Shown here piece by piece: positions 9,274-18,065 of a stretch of DNA of 64,000 bases (positions within the stretch are counted from its first letter, which is position 1; each line of letters begins with the position of its first letter). The DNA lies in NCBI GenBank assembly GCA_949373145.1, contig CASICI010000007.1, positions 1 to 64,000 on the forward strand, in the 5' to 3' direction. The translations under genes and the position numbers were made by a program. The DNA is from an uncultured Phycisphaerales bacterium (GTDB lineage Bacteria > Planctomycetota > Phycisphaerae > Phycisphaerales > SM1A02). The notes below the pieces were generated by a model that ran no database searches, was not told the origin of the DNA, and worked only from the letters and a program-made list of their open reading frames with translations.

Positions 9274-9326
9274 TATGACCACTGCCGATCCATGACTTTC
9301 AGGGATCGTAGGAAAGGAACCGTGTG

Positions 9327-11606
9327 ATGTTGGACGCCCTGAAGTCGAGAAATCTGTGGCCACAACTGATCCGCTCCCATGTTCTTTCCCCCTGTTTCGC
9401 ACTCACCATCCTCGCGTTCAGTCCTCTCGCATCCGCCTCGATCGATGAGGACTCCTTCGAGACCATCGAGGAAGCCCGTGACATCGAAAAGACCGTCATC
9501 GGGCTCATCGATGAACTCAGACCTTCCGTGGTGGGTCTCGAAATCTCATTCTCCCAGGGACGTGGTCGCCCACCAGCCATTGCAGGTGGGTCGGGTTCCA
9601 TCATCGATCTTGAAAACGGCCTCATTCTGACGGCGGGGCACGTCGGTCGCACGGCACATCTTCCGGTGAAGATCTTCCTGCATGACGGGACACGAATCGA
9701 TGGTGAAACGCTCGGGCAGTATCTCGACGGCCAGGAGGACTGCGGTCTGATCGCCTTCGATCCCAAGCAGCTCGAGACCATCGAACACGCACCCCTGGCC
9801 GAAGCCCGCCTGGGTGATTCCACCAAGGTCGAGGTTGGAGACTGGGTTCTCGCGTTCGGTCACACCCACGGCGTGGAAACCCAGCCATGGAGACCACCAC
9901 CCGCTCGTATCGGTCGAATCACCGGCAACCACGACTACGTCCTGACCATGGACTCCCCACTCAACGTCGGTGATTCCGGCGGCCCCTTGTTCACACTCGA
10001 CGGGCTCATCGTGGGAATCAACGAATCCGTGGCGCGACATCCCCACGAAAATGCCGCGACCGCCATCGAGGTGGCCCTCGACCGCTTCGATCAGATGCTG
10101 TTCTGTGTCTCCGGAGGCGCGACACTCCCGAAGCTCGAGAATGACTTCCAGCTTTTGAATGATGTCCCTTCGACCTCTCCGATCATCTTCGATCCCTATG
10201 ACGCTCGTTCGGGTCGCGACGAACCTTCGATGTTGAACGTTCTCACGTCGGCGACCTGGGATGCGGGTGACTGGGTCGTTCGAATCATGAGCGGCGGTCA
10301 GCAGATCTCACTCGGACTGATCGTCGATGAAAGCGGTCTGGTCCTCACCAAGGCCTCGGAGATCGATCCTCGAAACGAATCCATCGAGGTTGGAACCGCT
10401 TCGGGCCTCTTGATCAAGGCCCGGCCCCTTGCACTTGATGGAAAACTCGATCTCCTGCTGCTTCAACTTCCACCCGGAGACTGGACCGCAGCTCCGATCG
10501 ATGAAGACCATTCGATCGATGCCGGAACCATCCTGATTTCCGCCGGTCCAGATGCGCAAGCGATCTCATTTGGAATCTGTGAACTCGACACGTACAAGTC
10601 CGACCTGAGTTTCTACGACCGGGCATTTCTCGGTGTGGGCTCCACTCCGCTTGATTCCAGGGAGGGTGGTGCGATGATCCAGCAGGTCGTGCCGGGTTCC
10701 TCCGCATCTCGTTCCGGTATTCGCACCGGCGACATCATTCTTTCCATCGACCAGAAGCCCTTGCGTGGTCGAGATGCATTGATCAAGGCACTTTCCGGAT
10801 ATCGAGCGGGTGACACCATCGAGATCTCGCGTCGTCGTGGTGAACTCGTCGACGTGATTCGAACTCGTCTGGGGTACCGAAACTTCTCCGCGTTTGAAAA
10901 CGAGGTGGGCAACTTCGCCTCCCGCGTGAACCGCCATGACACCGGTTTCGGTGAGGTCATCCAACACGACGGTCTCCTGCTCCCCAATCAGTGTGGTGGT
11001 GCCCTGGTCGACCTGGGCGGTCGCTTCATCGGGATGAACATCGCTCGAAGTGATCGAACCAAGACCTTCGCCCTCCCCGGCGCGGTCATTCGTTCCGCGC
11101 TGAAGAGAATGCGTCAAGGTGGTGACATGATCAAGGCATGGAAGCCCCAGGATCCACGATCCCTCCAGCTCCCCATCAAGCCGAATGATCGGGGCGTCTA
11201 CAGACTTGACGCCTCATCAGCCCAGCTCTTCGGGCCATCCGTGCAGTTCGAGTACCTTCCCAGTCGCAGAATGAATCGTACGCAGATCTGCATCGGAGCT
11301 TTGCGCTCGACACGCGACGAGGTTCTGTGGGTTCTTGATGACCCAAGTCCCGGCGCCTATGAAATCTGGGTCGAACAGTCCTGCGACAACGAGGCTGCCG
11401 GAAGATCCTACGAACTGGGAACCTCTCGTGGTTCGATCGATTCCGTCGCCCTGCCCACGGCCAACTGGTTCGAACCCAGGCCGATCATGATCGGTGAGCT
11501 GGAGTTGAGCCAGGATGATCCCGTCGTCACATTCCAGCCCATGCAGGATTCCGAACAGTCCTTGATGTTCCTGCACCGAATCGAACTTCGACCGATCACC
11601 GACTGA
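9327..11606 (+). CDS. HtrA/Deg-like serine protease with PDZ and a second degenerate protease domain
   Basis: Exported protein of about 760 residues with a signal peptide (LSPCFALTILAFSPLASASI). The first trypsin-like domain (about residues 55-265, counting from the GTG at 9324) has a full catalytic triad: His106 in LTAGHV, Asp139 in QEDCG and Ser218 in VGDSGGP. A second protease-like domain starts near 315. Its His position reads LTKASE (Ser345), Asp376 is retained in LDLLLL, and the nucleophile position is Cys557 in NQCGGALVD. A PDZ domain (about 436-515, VVPGSSASRSGIRTGDIILS) sits between the Asp and nucleophile segments of this second domain. The tail from about 620 is a beta-rich unknown domain. 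The ATG at 9327 has AAGGAA seven bases upstream. Confidence 0.85.
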   Translation: MLDALKSRNLWPQLIRSHVLSPCFALTILAFSPLASASIDEDSFETIEEARDIEKTVIGLIDELRPSVVGLEISFSQGRGRPPAIAGGSGSIIDLENGLILTAGHVGRTAHLPVKIFLHDGTRIDGETLGQYLDGQEDCGLIAFDPKQLETIEHAPLAEARLGDSTKVEVGDWVLAFGHTHGVETQPWRPPPARIGRITGNHDYVLTMDSPLNVGDSGGPLFTLDGLIVGINESVARHPHENAATAIEVALDRFDQMLFCVSGGATLPKLENDFQLLNDVPSTSPIIFDPYDARSGRDEPSMLNVLTSATWDAGDWVVRIMSGGQQISLGLIVDESGLVLTKASEIDPRNESIEVGTASGLLIKARPLALDGKLDLLLLQLPPGDWTAAPIDEDHSIDAGTILISAGPDAQAISFGICELDTYKSDLSFYDRAFLGVGSTPLDSREGGAMIQQVVPGSSASRSGIRTGDIILSIDQKPLRGRDALIKALSGYRAGDTIEISRRRGELVDVIRTRLGYRNFSAFENEVGNFASRVNRHDTGFGEVIQHDGLLLPNQCGGALVDLGGRFIGMNIARSDRTKTFALPGAVIRSALKRMRQGGDMIKAWKPQDPRSLQLPIKPNDRGVYRLDASSAQLFGPSVQFEYLPSRRMNRTQICIGALRSTRDEVLWVLDDPSPGAYEIWVEQSCDNEAAGRSYELGTSRGSIDSVALPTANWFEPRPIMIGELELSQDDPVVTFQPMQDSEQSLMFLHRIELRPITD

Positions 11607-11621
11607 CCAGCCGACCATGTG

Positions 11622-12083
11622 TCAGTCGATGTCTCGCGGGATCTGGATGTATTCGATGCCGGCTTCCTCGAAGACCGCCATCGCCTTGCCGATGCTTTCG
11701 ACCCATCGATCATCATCCTCATCCAGACGATAGGTGATCACTCTGCTCAATCCCGCCTGAGCGATTGCAATCGCGCAGTGGACACAGGGACTGAAGGAGG
11801 AGTAGATCGTGCAGCCGATCGGTGTCACACCGTTTCTCGCACACTGGATGATGGCGTTGAGTTCGGCATGCACGACGAGGTCGTATTTGACCGGCCTCTG
11901 AAGTCGCTGGGGCGTGTCTTCCATGCCACGTGGGAGTCCGTTGAATCCCGTGGCGACGATCTGGTGGTGTTGACTCACGATGATCGCGCCGACGCCACGA
12001 CTTGGATCCTTGCTCCATGAGGCGATCTCGTCCGAGAGGCTCAGAAACCGTGCGTGCCATTTTGGTGAACTTGGTAGCGTCAT
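11622..12083 (-). CDS. Deoxycytidylate (dCMP) deaminase family protein
   Basis: Zinc-dependent deaminase of the CDA/dCMP family that converts dCMP to dUMP for dTTP synthesis. The zinc site is visible as His72-Ala-Glu74 (VVHAELNAI) and Cys100/Cys103 (SPCVHCA). The amino end WHARFLSLSDEIASWSKDPS and the GFNGLPRG motif are typical of dCMP deaminases rather than cytidine or guanine deaminases. The length of 153 residues is standard. It lies 19 bases downstream of gpmI on the same strand and is probably co-transcribed with it. Confidence 0.9.
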   Translation of the reverse strand: MTLPSSPKWHARFLSLSDEIASWSKDPSRGVGAIIVSQHHQIVATGFNGLPRGMEDTPQRLQRPVKYDLVVHAELNAIIQCARNGVTPIGCTIYSSFSPCVHCAIAIAQAGLSRVITYRLDEDDDRWVESIGKAMAVFEEAGIEYIQIPRDID

Positions 12084-12102
12084 CGGGATCCATTCTAACT
12101 GA

Positions 12103-13752
12103 TCAGTGCTCGATCAGGCTTCGACCCGTCATCGGCTCGGGGATCGGAACATCCATCATTTCAAGAATGGTTGGTCCGATGTCGGCGAGTCGACCGTTCT
12201 TTCGAAGCCGTACGTTCTTCCATCGTGCACCCACCAGATGCAGTGGGACATCGAAGTTCGTGTGTGCCGTATGGGGGCACGCTTCTTTCATGTTCCACAT
12301 CCGCTCTGCGTTTCCATGGTCAGCCGTGATGAGAAGGCTTCCTCCCTTGGACAGGGTCGCTTCGATCAGACGACCCACGCAGTCATCGACCACTTCGCAC
12401 GCCGTCCTCGCGGCCTCGAACACGCCGGTGTGACCCACCATGTCTCCATTGGCGAAATTCACGACGATCAAGGATTCGCAATCGTTTGAATCAAGGCGCT
12501 CGAGAACCGCCTTGCAAACCGCCTCCGCACTCATCTCCGGTTTCTGATCGTAGGTCGCGACCTCGGTCGGGCTCTGGATGAGAATTCTTCGTTCACCCTC
12601 GAAGGGTTCTTCTCTGTAGTCATTGAAGAAGAAGGTGACGTGGGGGAATTTCTCCGTCTCCGCACAGCGCAGCTGTGTTCGGCCGGCCTGGGCGATCGTT
12701 TCTCCGAGGGTTTCAGAAAGTCTCTCGACCTTCTCAAAGATCACTGAAATCGGAAGACCCTTCTGATATCGGGTCAGACCCGTGAATCGAATGTTCTCGA
12801 GTCTTTGCGTCCTGACAAAGCCACCCCTGGGTTCTTCCCTCAGGGCGTCATCCTCGAGAACCATGGCTTTGGCGATCTCTCTTGGTCGGTCTCCTCTGAA
12901 ATTGAAGAAGATCACCGAGTCTCCATCCTTGATTCGAGATTCGGCTGCCCGGGCGGGCGACGCTCCGATCGCGGTGGGTGGCATGAATTCATCTCCTTGC
13001 AGAGTCGCCTCCTCTGGATCGGCATAATGTCGCTCCAGCGCTTCGATGGCATCACGTCGCGGATCTTCGGGTGCTTCGACGAGGCATTCGTAGGCTCTCT
13101 GGATACGTTCCCACCGATGATCCCTGTCCATGGCCCAGTATCGACCCAGCACCGAGGCGGTCGGCGCGAACCCGCAGTCGGCCAGTTTGGTTTCGAGTTT
13201 CGACAGAAACCGCAGGCCACTGGTTGGAACGGTGTCGCGTCCATCCGTGATCGCGTGGACATGGAATCGCTCCGTCGGCCAGTTTTTCTTCACGGCTGAG
13301 TCGACGAGTGCGAACAGGTGGCCCATGTCACTGTGGACCTGACCATCACTCACCAGCCCGAGGAGATGAACCGACCCACCGGTCTCTCTGGCATGCTCGA
13401 ATGCGGACTCAAGGCCTGGATTCTCGAAAAAATCACCGACTTCGATGGCGCGACTGATCCTCTGGAGCTCCTGATCGACGATTCTCCCGGCGCCGATGTT
13501 CTGGTGTCCGACCTCCGAATTGCCCATGACCGGCTCATCACCAGAGAGTGGAAGCCCGACATCGGGTCCGCTCGTTCGGACGAAGGTGCTCGGCCAGTCT
13601 TCCTTGAGGGCGTCTGCAACCGGAGTTTTCGCGGCAAGCACGGCATTGAACTCGGCTTCTTCGGTATTGGGATTCTCTCCCCAGCCATCTCGAATGATCA
13701 GAAGACAGGGTCCCGAAGATTCGCCCTCGCTGCGTTCGTCTGATTTTTCCAT
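12103..13752 (-). CDS. gpmI: 2,3-bisphosphoglycerate-independent phosphoglycerate mutase
   Basis: Glycolytic and gluconeogenic enzyme that interconverts 3- and 2-phosphoglycerate, a two-manganese member of the alkaline-phosphatase superfamily. The catalytic Ser79 lies in MGNSEVGHQNIGAG, metal ligands begin at LLIIRDGWG, HAITDGRD and LGRYWAMDRD form the transferase domain, and LLITADHGNAERM gives the second metal site. The length of 549 residues is slightly above the usual 510-520, with the extra residues mainly at the amino end. Convergence with the upstream protease block ends at the dCMP deaminase. The facing gene at 13832 is divergent. Confidence 0.95.
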   Translation of the reverse strand: MEKSDERSEGESSGPCLLIIRDGWGENPNTEEAEFNAVLAAKTPVADALKEDWPSTFVRTSGPDVGLPLSGDEPVMGNSEVGHQNIGAGRIVDQELQRISRAIEVGDFFENPGLESAFEHARETGGSVHLLGLVSDGQVHSDMGHLFALVDSAVKKNWPTERFHVHAITDGRDTVPTSGLRFLSKLETKLADCGFAPTASVLGRYWAMDRDHRWERIQRAYECLVEAPEDPRRDAIEALERHYADPEEATLQGDEFMPPTAIGASPARAAESRIKDGDSVIFFNFRGDRPREIAKAMVLEDDALREEPRGGFVRTQRLENIRFTGLTRYQKGLPISVIFEKVERLSETLGETIAQAGRTQLRCAETEKFPHVTFFFNDYREEPFEGERRILIQSPTEVATYDQKPEMSAEAVCKAVLERLDSNDCESLIVVNFANGDMVGHTGVFEAARTACEVVDDCVGRLIEATLSKGGSLLITADHGNAERMWNMKEACPHTAHTNFDVPLHLVGARWKNVRLRKNGRLADIGPTILEMMDVPIPEPMTGRSLIEH

Positions 13753-13831
13753 GTTCGGAGGTTAGCTCGGAAGAGAACTTCGTGTGTCTTTCGGGTTGCC
13801 AGAATGTCATTCAGCTCTCTATCCTCACTGT

Positions 13832-14641
13832 ATGGTCACGACACCCAATCCCTCGTCCGAGTCAACGCCCCCCGTGGACGATCTCGGGATCATCGGTCGA
13901 TACAACGCCCTGTTGGAACGAGTTGAAGCTGCCGCCAAGCGGTCCGGCCGAACCGGGAGGGACATCATCGTCGTCCTGGTTTCAAAGTACGGCACGCTCG
14001 AGCAGATTCGAGAATTGATATCTGCCGGCCATGTTCATTTCGGTGAAAGCCGTGCCCAGCAGCTCGAGCAGCGCTCGGCTCAGATCAGTGACTGGATCGA
14101 GAGGATGGGAGAAATCTCATCTCCTGGTTCCGAGACACTTCCCGACGGTGTCAATTGGCACATGATCGGACATCTGCAGCGAAACAAAGCCCGCAAGACG
14201 ATCAAATCAGCACGACTCATCCAGACCGTCGATTCACTCCGATTGGCCGAGGAGATTCAGGCCATCGCCGCCAAGGGGGATGAACCCGTTGATGTTCTCG
14301 TTCAAGTGAACGTCAGTGGGGAGCCCAAGAAGACCGGAATCACACCGCCTGCCGTTCCTCACATCATCGATCAGATCGAGACCATGATCAATGTCCAGGT
14401 CCGTGGGTTGATGTGCATGGCCGAGAACACCGAGGATGAAACCACCATCCGTCACAATTTCGAGCAGTGCAGCGAACTCTTCGAGGAGATTCGCCGACGC
14501 GGCAACCTCGGTCCGCGTTTCAACATTCTCTCGATGGGCATGAGCAATGACTTCGAGTCCGCGATCGAGTGTGGTGCCAACTGCATCCGCGTCGGCAGTG
14601 CGATCTTCCAGGATGAAGGGCGTCCGAAGCCCTCCGAGTGA
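13832..14641 (+). CDS. YggS/PLPBP family pyridoxal-phosphate homeostasis protein
   Basis: Single-domain PLP-binding TIM-barrel protein that helps vitamin B6 and amino-acid homeostasis. The PLP lysine is Lys52 in VLVSKYG. Other family markers are HFGESRAQQL, NWHMIGHLQRNKAR, VLVQVNVSGEPKKTG, RGLMCMAE, LSMGMSNDFESAIECG and RVGSAIF. The start at 13832 (MVTTPN) gives about 269 residues. A GTG at 13784 would add 16 residues with no family support. The residue after the PLP Lys is Tyr rather than the more common Thr/Val. Confidence 0.92.
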   Translation: MVTTPNPSSESTPPVDDLGIIGRYNALLERVEAAAKRSGRTGRDIIVVLVSKYGTLEQIRELISAGHVHFGESRAQQLEQRSAQISDWIERMGEISSPGSETLPDGVNWHMIGHLQRNKARKTIKSARLIQTVDSLRLAEEIQAIAAKGDEPVDVLVQVNVSGEPKKTGITPPAVPHIIDQIETMINVQVRGLMCMAENTEDETTIRHNFEQCSELFEEIRRRGNLGPRFNILSMGMSNDFESAIECGANCIRVGSAIFQDEGRPKPSE

Positions 14642-14656
14642 GCGGACTCCCGTGGC

Positions 14657-15832
14657 TCAGAAGTCGTATTTGATTCCGCCGAACAATCGGAGATCGTTGC
14701 GGGTCGAACCCTGTGGCACGATCGACTGGTATTCGTCCTTGAGGCCGATGTAGAAGCTGAGCCCCTCGGCTTCCTGAAGCTGAAAGTTCCATTCTGCGTT
14801 CAGTGACAATCTGAACTGATTGAAATTGGTCACCTCGGGTGCATAGGAGAACGTGCCGGCCAGTTTCTGACGGTCATTGATCTGCCATGTCCATTCGATC
14901 GACGCGAGCAATTCCGGAAGGGTCTGGGGAATCCCGTATTCATAGGTGAGACCTGCACCAAAGCGAGTGTCCACGGTGAGATTTTCCGTGTTGAAGAGCT
15001 TGTAACCGGGACCCACATAGGCGCTGACTCTGTGCTCCCAGAGTTCGAATTCATCCCACTGATAACTTCCGCGTGCGAAGATGCTCCAGTCACTCTCTGG
15101 AAAGAACCAATCCTGAGTGGTGGAAAATGAGATGTCGTTGTCGATGATTTCATCGTTGGTGCTGTTGAGAAAATACGCTCCGTTGATTCTCAGACGTGCG
15201 AACTCACTGTTGTGCTCCGCTTGCGCGCTCAGGCGGACGTTGAATTCACTGTTCACATTCTCGACGAAGCCGAACGCGGCACCGACCACGAAATTCCAAT
15301 GATCGAAATTGGTCAAGGCGTCGATCGTCTTCTCCAGATCGTCCGGTTTCTCATCCGAACTCTGAACGGTCGCCTGGGCCTCGGTCACCTTCGGCGGCAT
15401 CTGACGGTTGCTTATTTGAGGCCTGACGCCGGCACCCGTGATGATTTCACCGAATCCCGGTCGTGCGGATCTTGGTGCACCCCTTTTCACCGCCAGGATC
15501 CTGTCGCGCGGAATCCGCATCTGTTCGAAGACGGGGTGGAGCAGTACGACCTCGTCATCGTTCTCCTCCACGATCGTTCCTCGAATGACATCACCGTCCG
15601 CCATCACGACTTCATCCGCTGTCTTGCCATCCTGAGACATCACGGCACCCATGTTGATCGAACTCGGTTCGTACCCAGCGGTGATGTACGCCTCTCGTAC
15701 CCGCATGCTCTCGGCGGACTCATTGGCTTCAGCACGGTCGCTCGCCTCGGATGTCGTCATGCCCCATGCCCCGGATCCCATTGATGACAACAGGCTGCAT
15801 GCAAGTGTGATGATCAGGCCGTTGAGACGCAT
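14657..15832 (-). CDS. DUF481-type outer-membrane protein
   Basis: Predicted outer-membrane beta-barrel of 391 residues with a signal peptide (LIITLACSLLSSMGSGAWG). Residues about 70-115 form a small domain that resembles the GDVIRGTIVEENDDEVVLLHP motif found before DUF481 barrels in planctomycetes. From about residue 180 to the final KYDF the chain alternates aromatic and polar residues in strand pairs and ends in Phe, as expected for a barrel inserted by the BAM machinery. The 3' end faces the YggS-type gene with only 15 bases between stops. The substrate is unknown; the E. coli relative YdiY is acid-inducible. Confidence 0.8.
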   Translation of the reverse strand: MRLNGLIITLACSLLSSMGSGAWGMTTSEASDRAEANESAESMRVREAYITAGYEPSSINMGAVMSQDGKTADEVVMADGDVIRGTIVEENDDEVVLLHPVFEQMRIPRDRILAVKRGAPRSARPGFGEIITGAGVRPQISNRQMPPKVTEAQATVQSSDEKPDDLEKTIDALTNFDHWNFVVGAAFGFVENVNSEFNVRLSAQAEHNSEFARLRINGAYFLNSTNDEIIDNDISFSTTQDWFFPESDWSIFARGSYQWDEFELWEHRVSAYVGPGYKLFNTENLTVDTRFGAGLTYEYGIPQTLPELLASIEWTWQINDRQKLAGTFSYAPEVTNFNQFRLSLNAEWNFQLQEAEGLSFYIGLKDEYQSIVPQGSTRNDLRLFGGIKYDF

Positions 15833-15896
15833 TCAGGCGTGTTCCAATTGATGTTTCGTGATATCTCGAAGAAGATCCCTGAGGCGACAGCCTCTC

Positions 15897-15917
15897 CGGG
15901 CACGTCCGGCGTGCCCG
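15897..15917 (+). other. Stem-loop in the leader of the 15994 gene
   Basis: CGGGCACG (15897-15904) pairs perfectly with CGTGCCCG (15910-15917) around a TCCGG loop and is followed on the plus strand by ATTGTTCTT. No plus-strand gene ends just upstream, so it is more likely a leader structure or attenuator than a terminator of another gene. The T-rich tail is weak. Confidence 0.35.
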
Positions 15918-15993
15918 ATTGTTCTTCCCCCAATTCACCTGCTTGCAGGCGATTTCAAAAGCGAGCTGTGCTCGTAAAGGAGATATCGACAAG

Positions 15994-16698
15994 ATGGAAG
16001 ACAGCTCTGCAAATGATGCGCAACAAATTTCACGTGACGGTTCAGTTGGCGACGAAGCCGAAGGGAGGCGTCTTCCTCTGATGACAGGCCGCTCGATTCG
16101 TTTTCTTTCCGTGTTGAATTGCATCGCCTTCATCGTGATCGGGCTCGGCTTTCTCTTCAACGTGGAAACGATCTTCCCTCGCGCAGCGAGTGTGACGCCG
16201 GTCGTTTCAAGTGACCTTGAATCAGAGGTGGGTCGTTCGACCGACTCGACCGACCCCGCTGGTGCCTCGGATGCCACGACCTCCGGTACGGAGTCCGTCC
16301 CCATTCAGAACACCAGCGATGGCGTTTCGTTGCCGGCTCGTATTCTCGACTTCGTTCAGTTTTCCGTGCTGCTTCTCATCGGTGTGATCTGTGGTCTGAT
16401 CTCACTCGGTTGTCTGGCATTGATCTCGGATCGACCATTTGGGAATTTCATGGCTGCCATTATCGGAATCTCAGCGTGTCTCTGGTTGTCGGGACTCGCT
16501 TTGTTCGTGCCTGCTCCCGAACGATATCTCAGCGATCCGATTCAATACTCGGTGGCTGGTCTGATTCTCTGGATCTCTTCCAGCTGGTTGCTGGGTCTTG
16601 GGACTCGGGTCGGGTTGTCATTCACCGGAGGAACGGTCGCCGCTCTCGGGATCATGGCGCTTGGTTCCCGGATCGTCGTCTGGGCCACCTGGAGTTGA
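15994..16698 (+). CDS. Integral membrane protein of unknown function
   Basis: The product has about 234 residues. One transmembrane segment lies near residue 37 (FLSVLNCIAFIVIGLGFLF), followed by a roughly 50-residue Ser/Thr/Asp-rich external loop, then four more hydrophobic segments to the end (FSVLLLIGVICGLISLGCLA and later ones). The ATG at 15994 is selected because AAAGGAG lies 11 bases upstream. A start at 15919 would add a Cys-rich stretch and pass through the ribosome site. The gene converges with the next one and their coding ends overlap by 81 bases. I recognise no family. Confidence 0.6.
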   Translation: MEDSSANDAQQISRDGSVGDEAEGRRLPLMTGRSIRFLSVLNCIAFIVIGLGFLFNVETIFPRAASVTPVVSSDLESEVGRSTDSTDPAGASDATTSGTESVPIQNTSDGVSLPARILDFVQFSVLLLIGVICGLISLGCLALISDRPFGNFMAAIIGISACLWLSGLALFVPAPERYLSDPIQYSVAGLILWISSSWLLGLGTRVGLSFTGGTVAALGIMALGSRIVVWATWS

Positions 16699-17340
16699 GT
16701 CCTGCGAAGAATGGTGCTCTGAGTCCTGGTGTCGAGTCTGCTCCAGACGATCCTCCTCGACATGTTCTATACGAAGCCTGGAGAGACGCTCCCGACGTGA
16801 TTCGATCCGAGGGTTCTGATTCGGTTCCTCTCCCGGTTCGTCACGGTCACTGACCGCCACGGCTTCATCAGGCTGATTGACCGCCAGCTCGGCAATCTGC
16901 TGATTGAAGGACAGGTGGTATCTCGCGATCTGTGTGTTCGCATACCGGCTTCTGCATCGGTAACAGACGATCTTGGTTTTCGAGACCACCAGAATGATCA
17001 GTTCCGCCATCATGACCAGGATCAAGGCTGCAAGGATGATGGGGTTGTTCGCGTAGCCGAAGAGACTGACTGCCGTACCGGCAAAGGCCAGAATCACGAA
17101 TATCGGGGTCACGCTGGGGAGTGTCTTGATTCGAAACAAGTGACTGCTTCCGCACGAGAGGCATCTTCTGAGGTTTCCGGCATCGTCAAGCGTGCCTTCC
17201 CAGTCCAGAAAGATCTCTTCGTCGCTGGAGGCGACGTGAGCCCGGGGTTGTCTGGCCTCGGGATCGAGGGTCACCCGTCCCAGTCGGCGTCTTGCGCGGT
17301 CATTGATGTCGATCTGCATGTCTCCATGATGGTACGTCAT
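16618..17340 (-). CDS. Zinc-ribbon-like membrane protein of unknown function
   Basis: About 240 residues from the ATG at 17340 (an ATG at 17319 is also possible). Two CxxC pairs (RRCLSCGSSH and VCYRCRSRY) flank two transmembrane segments (PIFVILAFAGTAVSLFGYA and IILAALILVMMAELIILVV), so both sit close to the same membrane face and could bind one zinc ion. The carboxy-terminal third is highly charged, rich in Asp, Glu and Arg, and is read from DNA opposite the end of the 15994 gene. It is divergent from tmk, with starts 44 bases apart. Confidence 0.6.
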   Translation of the reverse strand: MTYHHGDMQIDINDRARRRLGRVTLDPEARQPRAHVASSDEEIFLDWEGTLDDAGNLRRCLSCGSSHLFRIKTLPSVTPIFVILAFAGTAVSLFGYANNPIILAALILVMMAELIILVVSKTKIVCYRCRSRYANTQIARYHLSFNQQIAELAVNQPDEAVAVSDRDEPGEEPNQNPRIESRRERLSRLRIEHVEEDRLEQTRHQDSEHHSSQDSTPGGPDDDPGTKRHDPESGDRSSGE

Positions 17341-17384
17341 GGGATCGGTCGCACGAAATACCCCGTCTCCACTACCATCCCCAT

Positions 17385-18065
17385 ATGAGTTCTGAAGAAG
17401 AAACACTCTTCGTCGACACGGATTCCCGTGCCACGTCCCTGCGCGCCCTTCTACCGGGTCGTTTCATCGTGCTCGATGGGCCTGATGGGTGTGGGAAATC
17501 GACTCAGATGAGTCGTATGAAGGCATTCTGTGTTCGGTTTGGAATCGAAATGGAGCATGTTCGTGAACCTGGTGGAACCACCATCGGCGAACAGGTTCGA
17601 GAAATCCTTCTTGATGCCGCCAATGACCGGATGGTCGTGCGAACTGAAATGCTGCTGTACATGGCGTCCCGGGCTCAGTTGATTGCAGAACGCATTCAGC
17701 CCGCCCTCAAGGCCGAGCGTTTCGTCCTTGCCGATCGATTCATTTCATCGACCCTGGCCTATCAGGGGACCGGGGGAGGCCTTTCTCCCGAAGAAATCAT
17801 GTCCGTCGGTGATGTCACGACGGCTGAGACCAAGCCGGACCTCGTGGTGATTCTCGATGTCGACACCGAAATCGCGTCGACTCGCATTTCAGGTGAACTT
17901 GATCGGATGGAACGCAAGGGCAGGGCGTTCCACGAACGGGTTCGTGCCGGGTATCTGGATCAGATCGAACGAGATCCTGATCGGTATCTTCGCATCGATG
18001 CCGGCCAGGGACCCGATGAGGTCTTCAACGACTTGTTGCAGGGCCTGATCGAGCGGCTCTCCTGA
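17385..18065 (+). CDS. tmk: Thymidylate kinase
   Basis: Phosphorylates dTMP to dTDP. The P-loop GPDGCGKST is at residues 32-40, followed by the REPGGTTIGEQVRE and RTEMLLYMASRAQLI signatures, the ADRFISSTLAYQG substrate motif (DRx) and a LID with RMERKGRAFHERVR. A roughly 20-residue amino extension precedes the usual start. The final 41 bases overlap the 3' end of gmk on the other strand. tmk and the dCMP deaminase at 11622 act in the same dTTP pathway but are not adjacent. Confidence 0.95.
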   Translation: MSSEEETLFVDTDSRATSLRALLPGRFIVLDGPDGCGKSTQMSRMKAFCVRFGIEMEHVREPGGTTIGEQVREILLDAANDRMVVRTEMLLYMASRAQLIAERIQPALKAERFVLADRFISSTLAYQGTGGGLSPEEIMSVGDVTTAETKPDLVVILDVDTEIASTRISGELDRMERKGRAFHERVRAGYLDQIERDPDRYLRIDAGQGPDEVFNDLLQGLIERLS

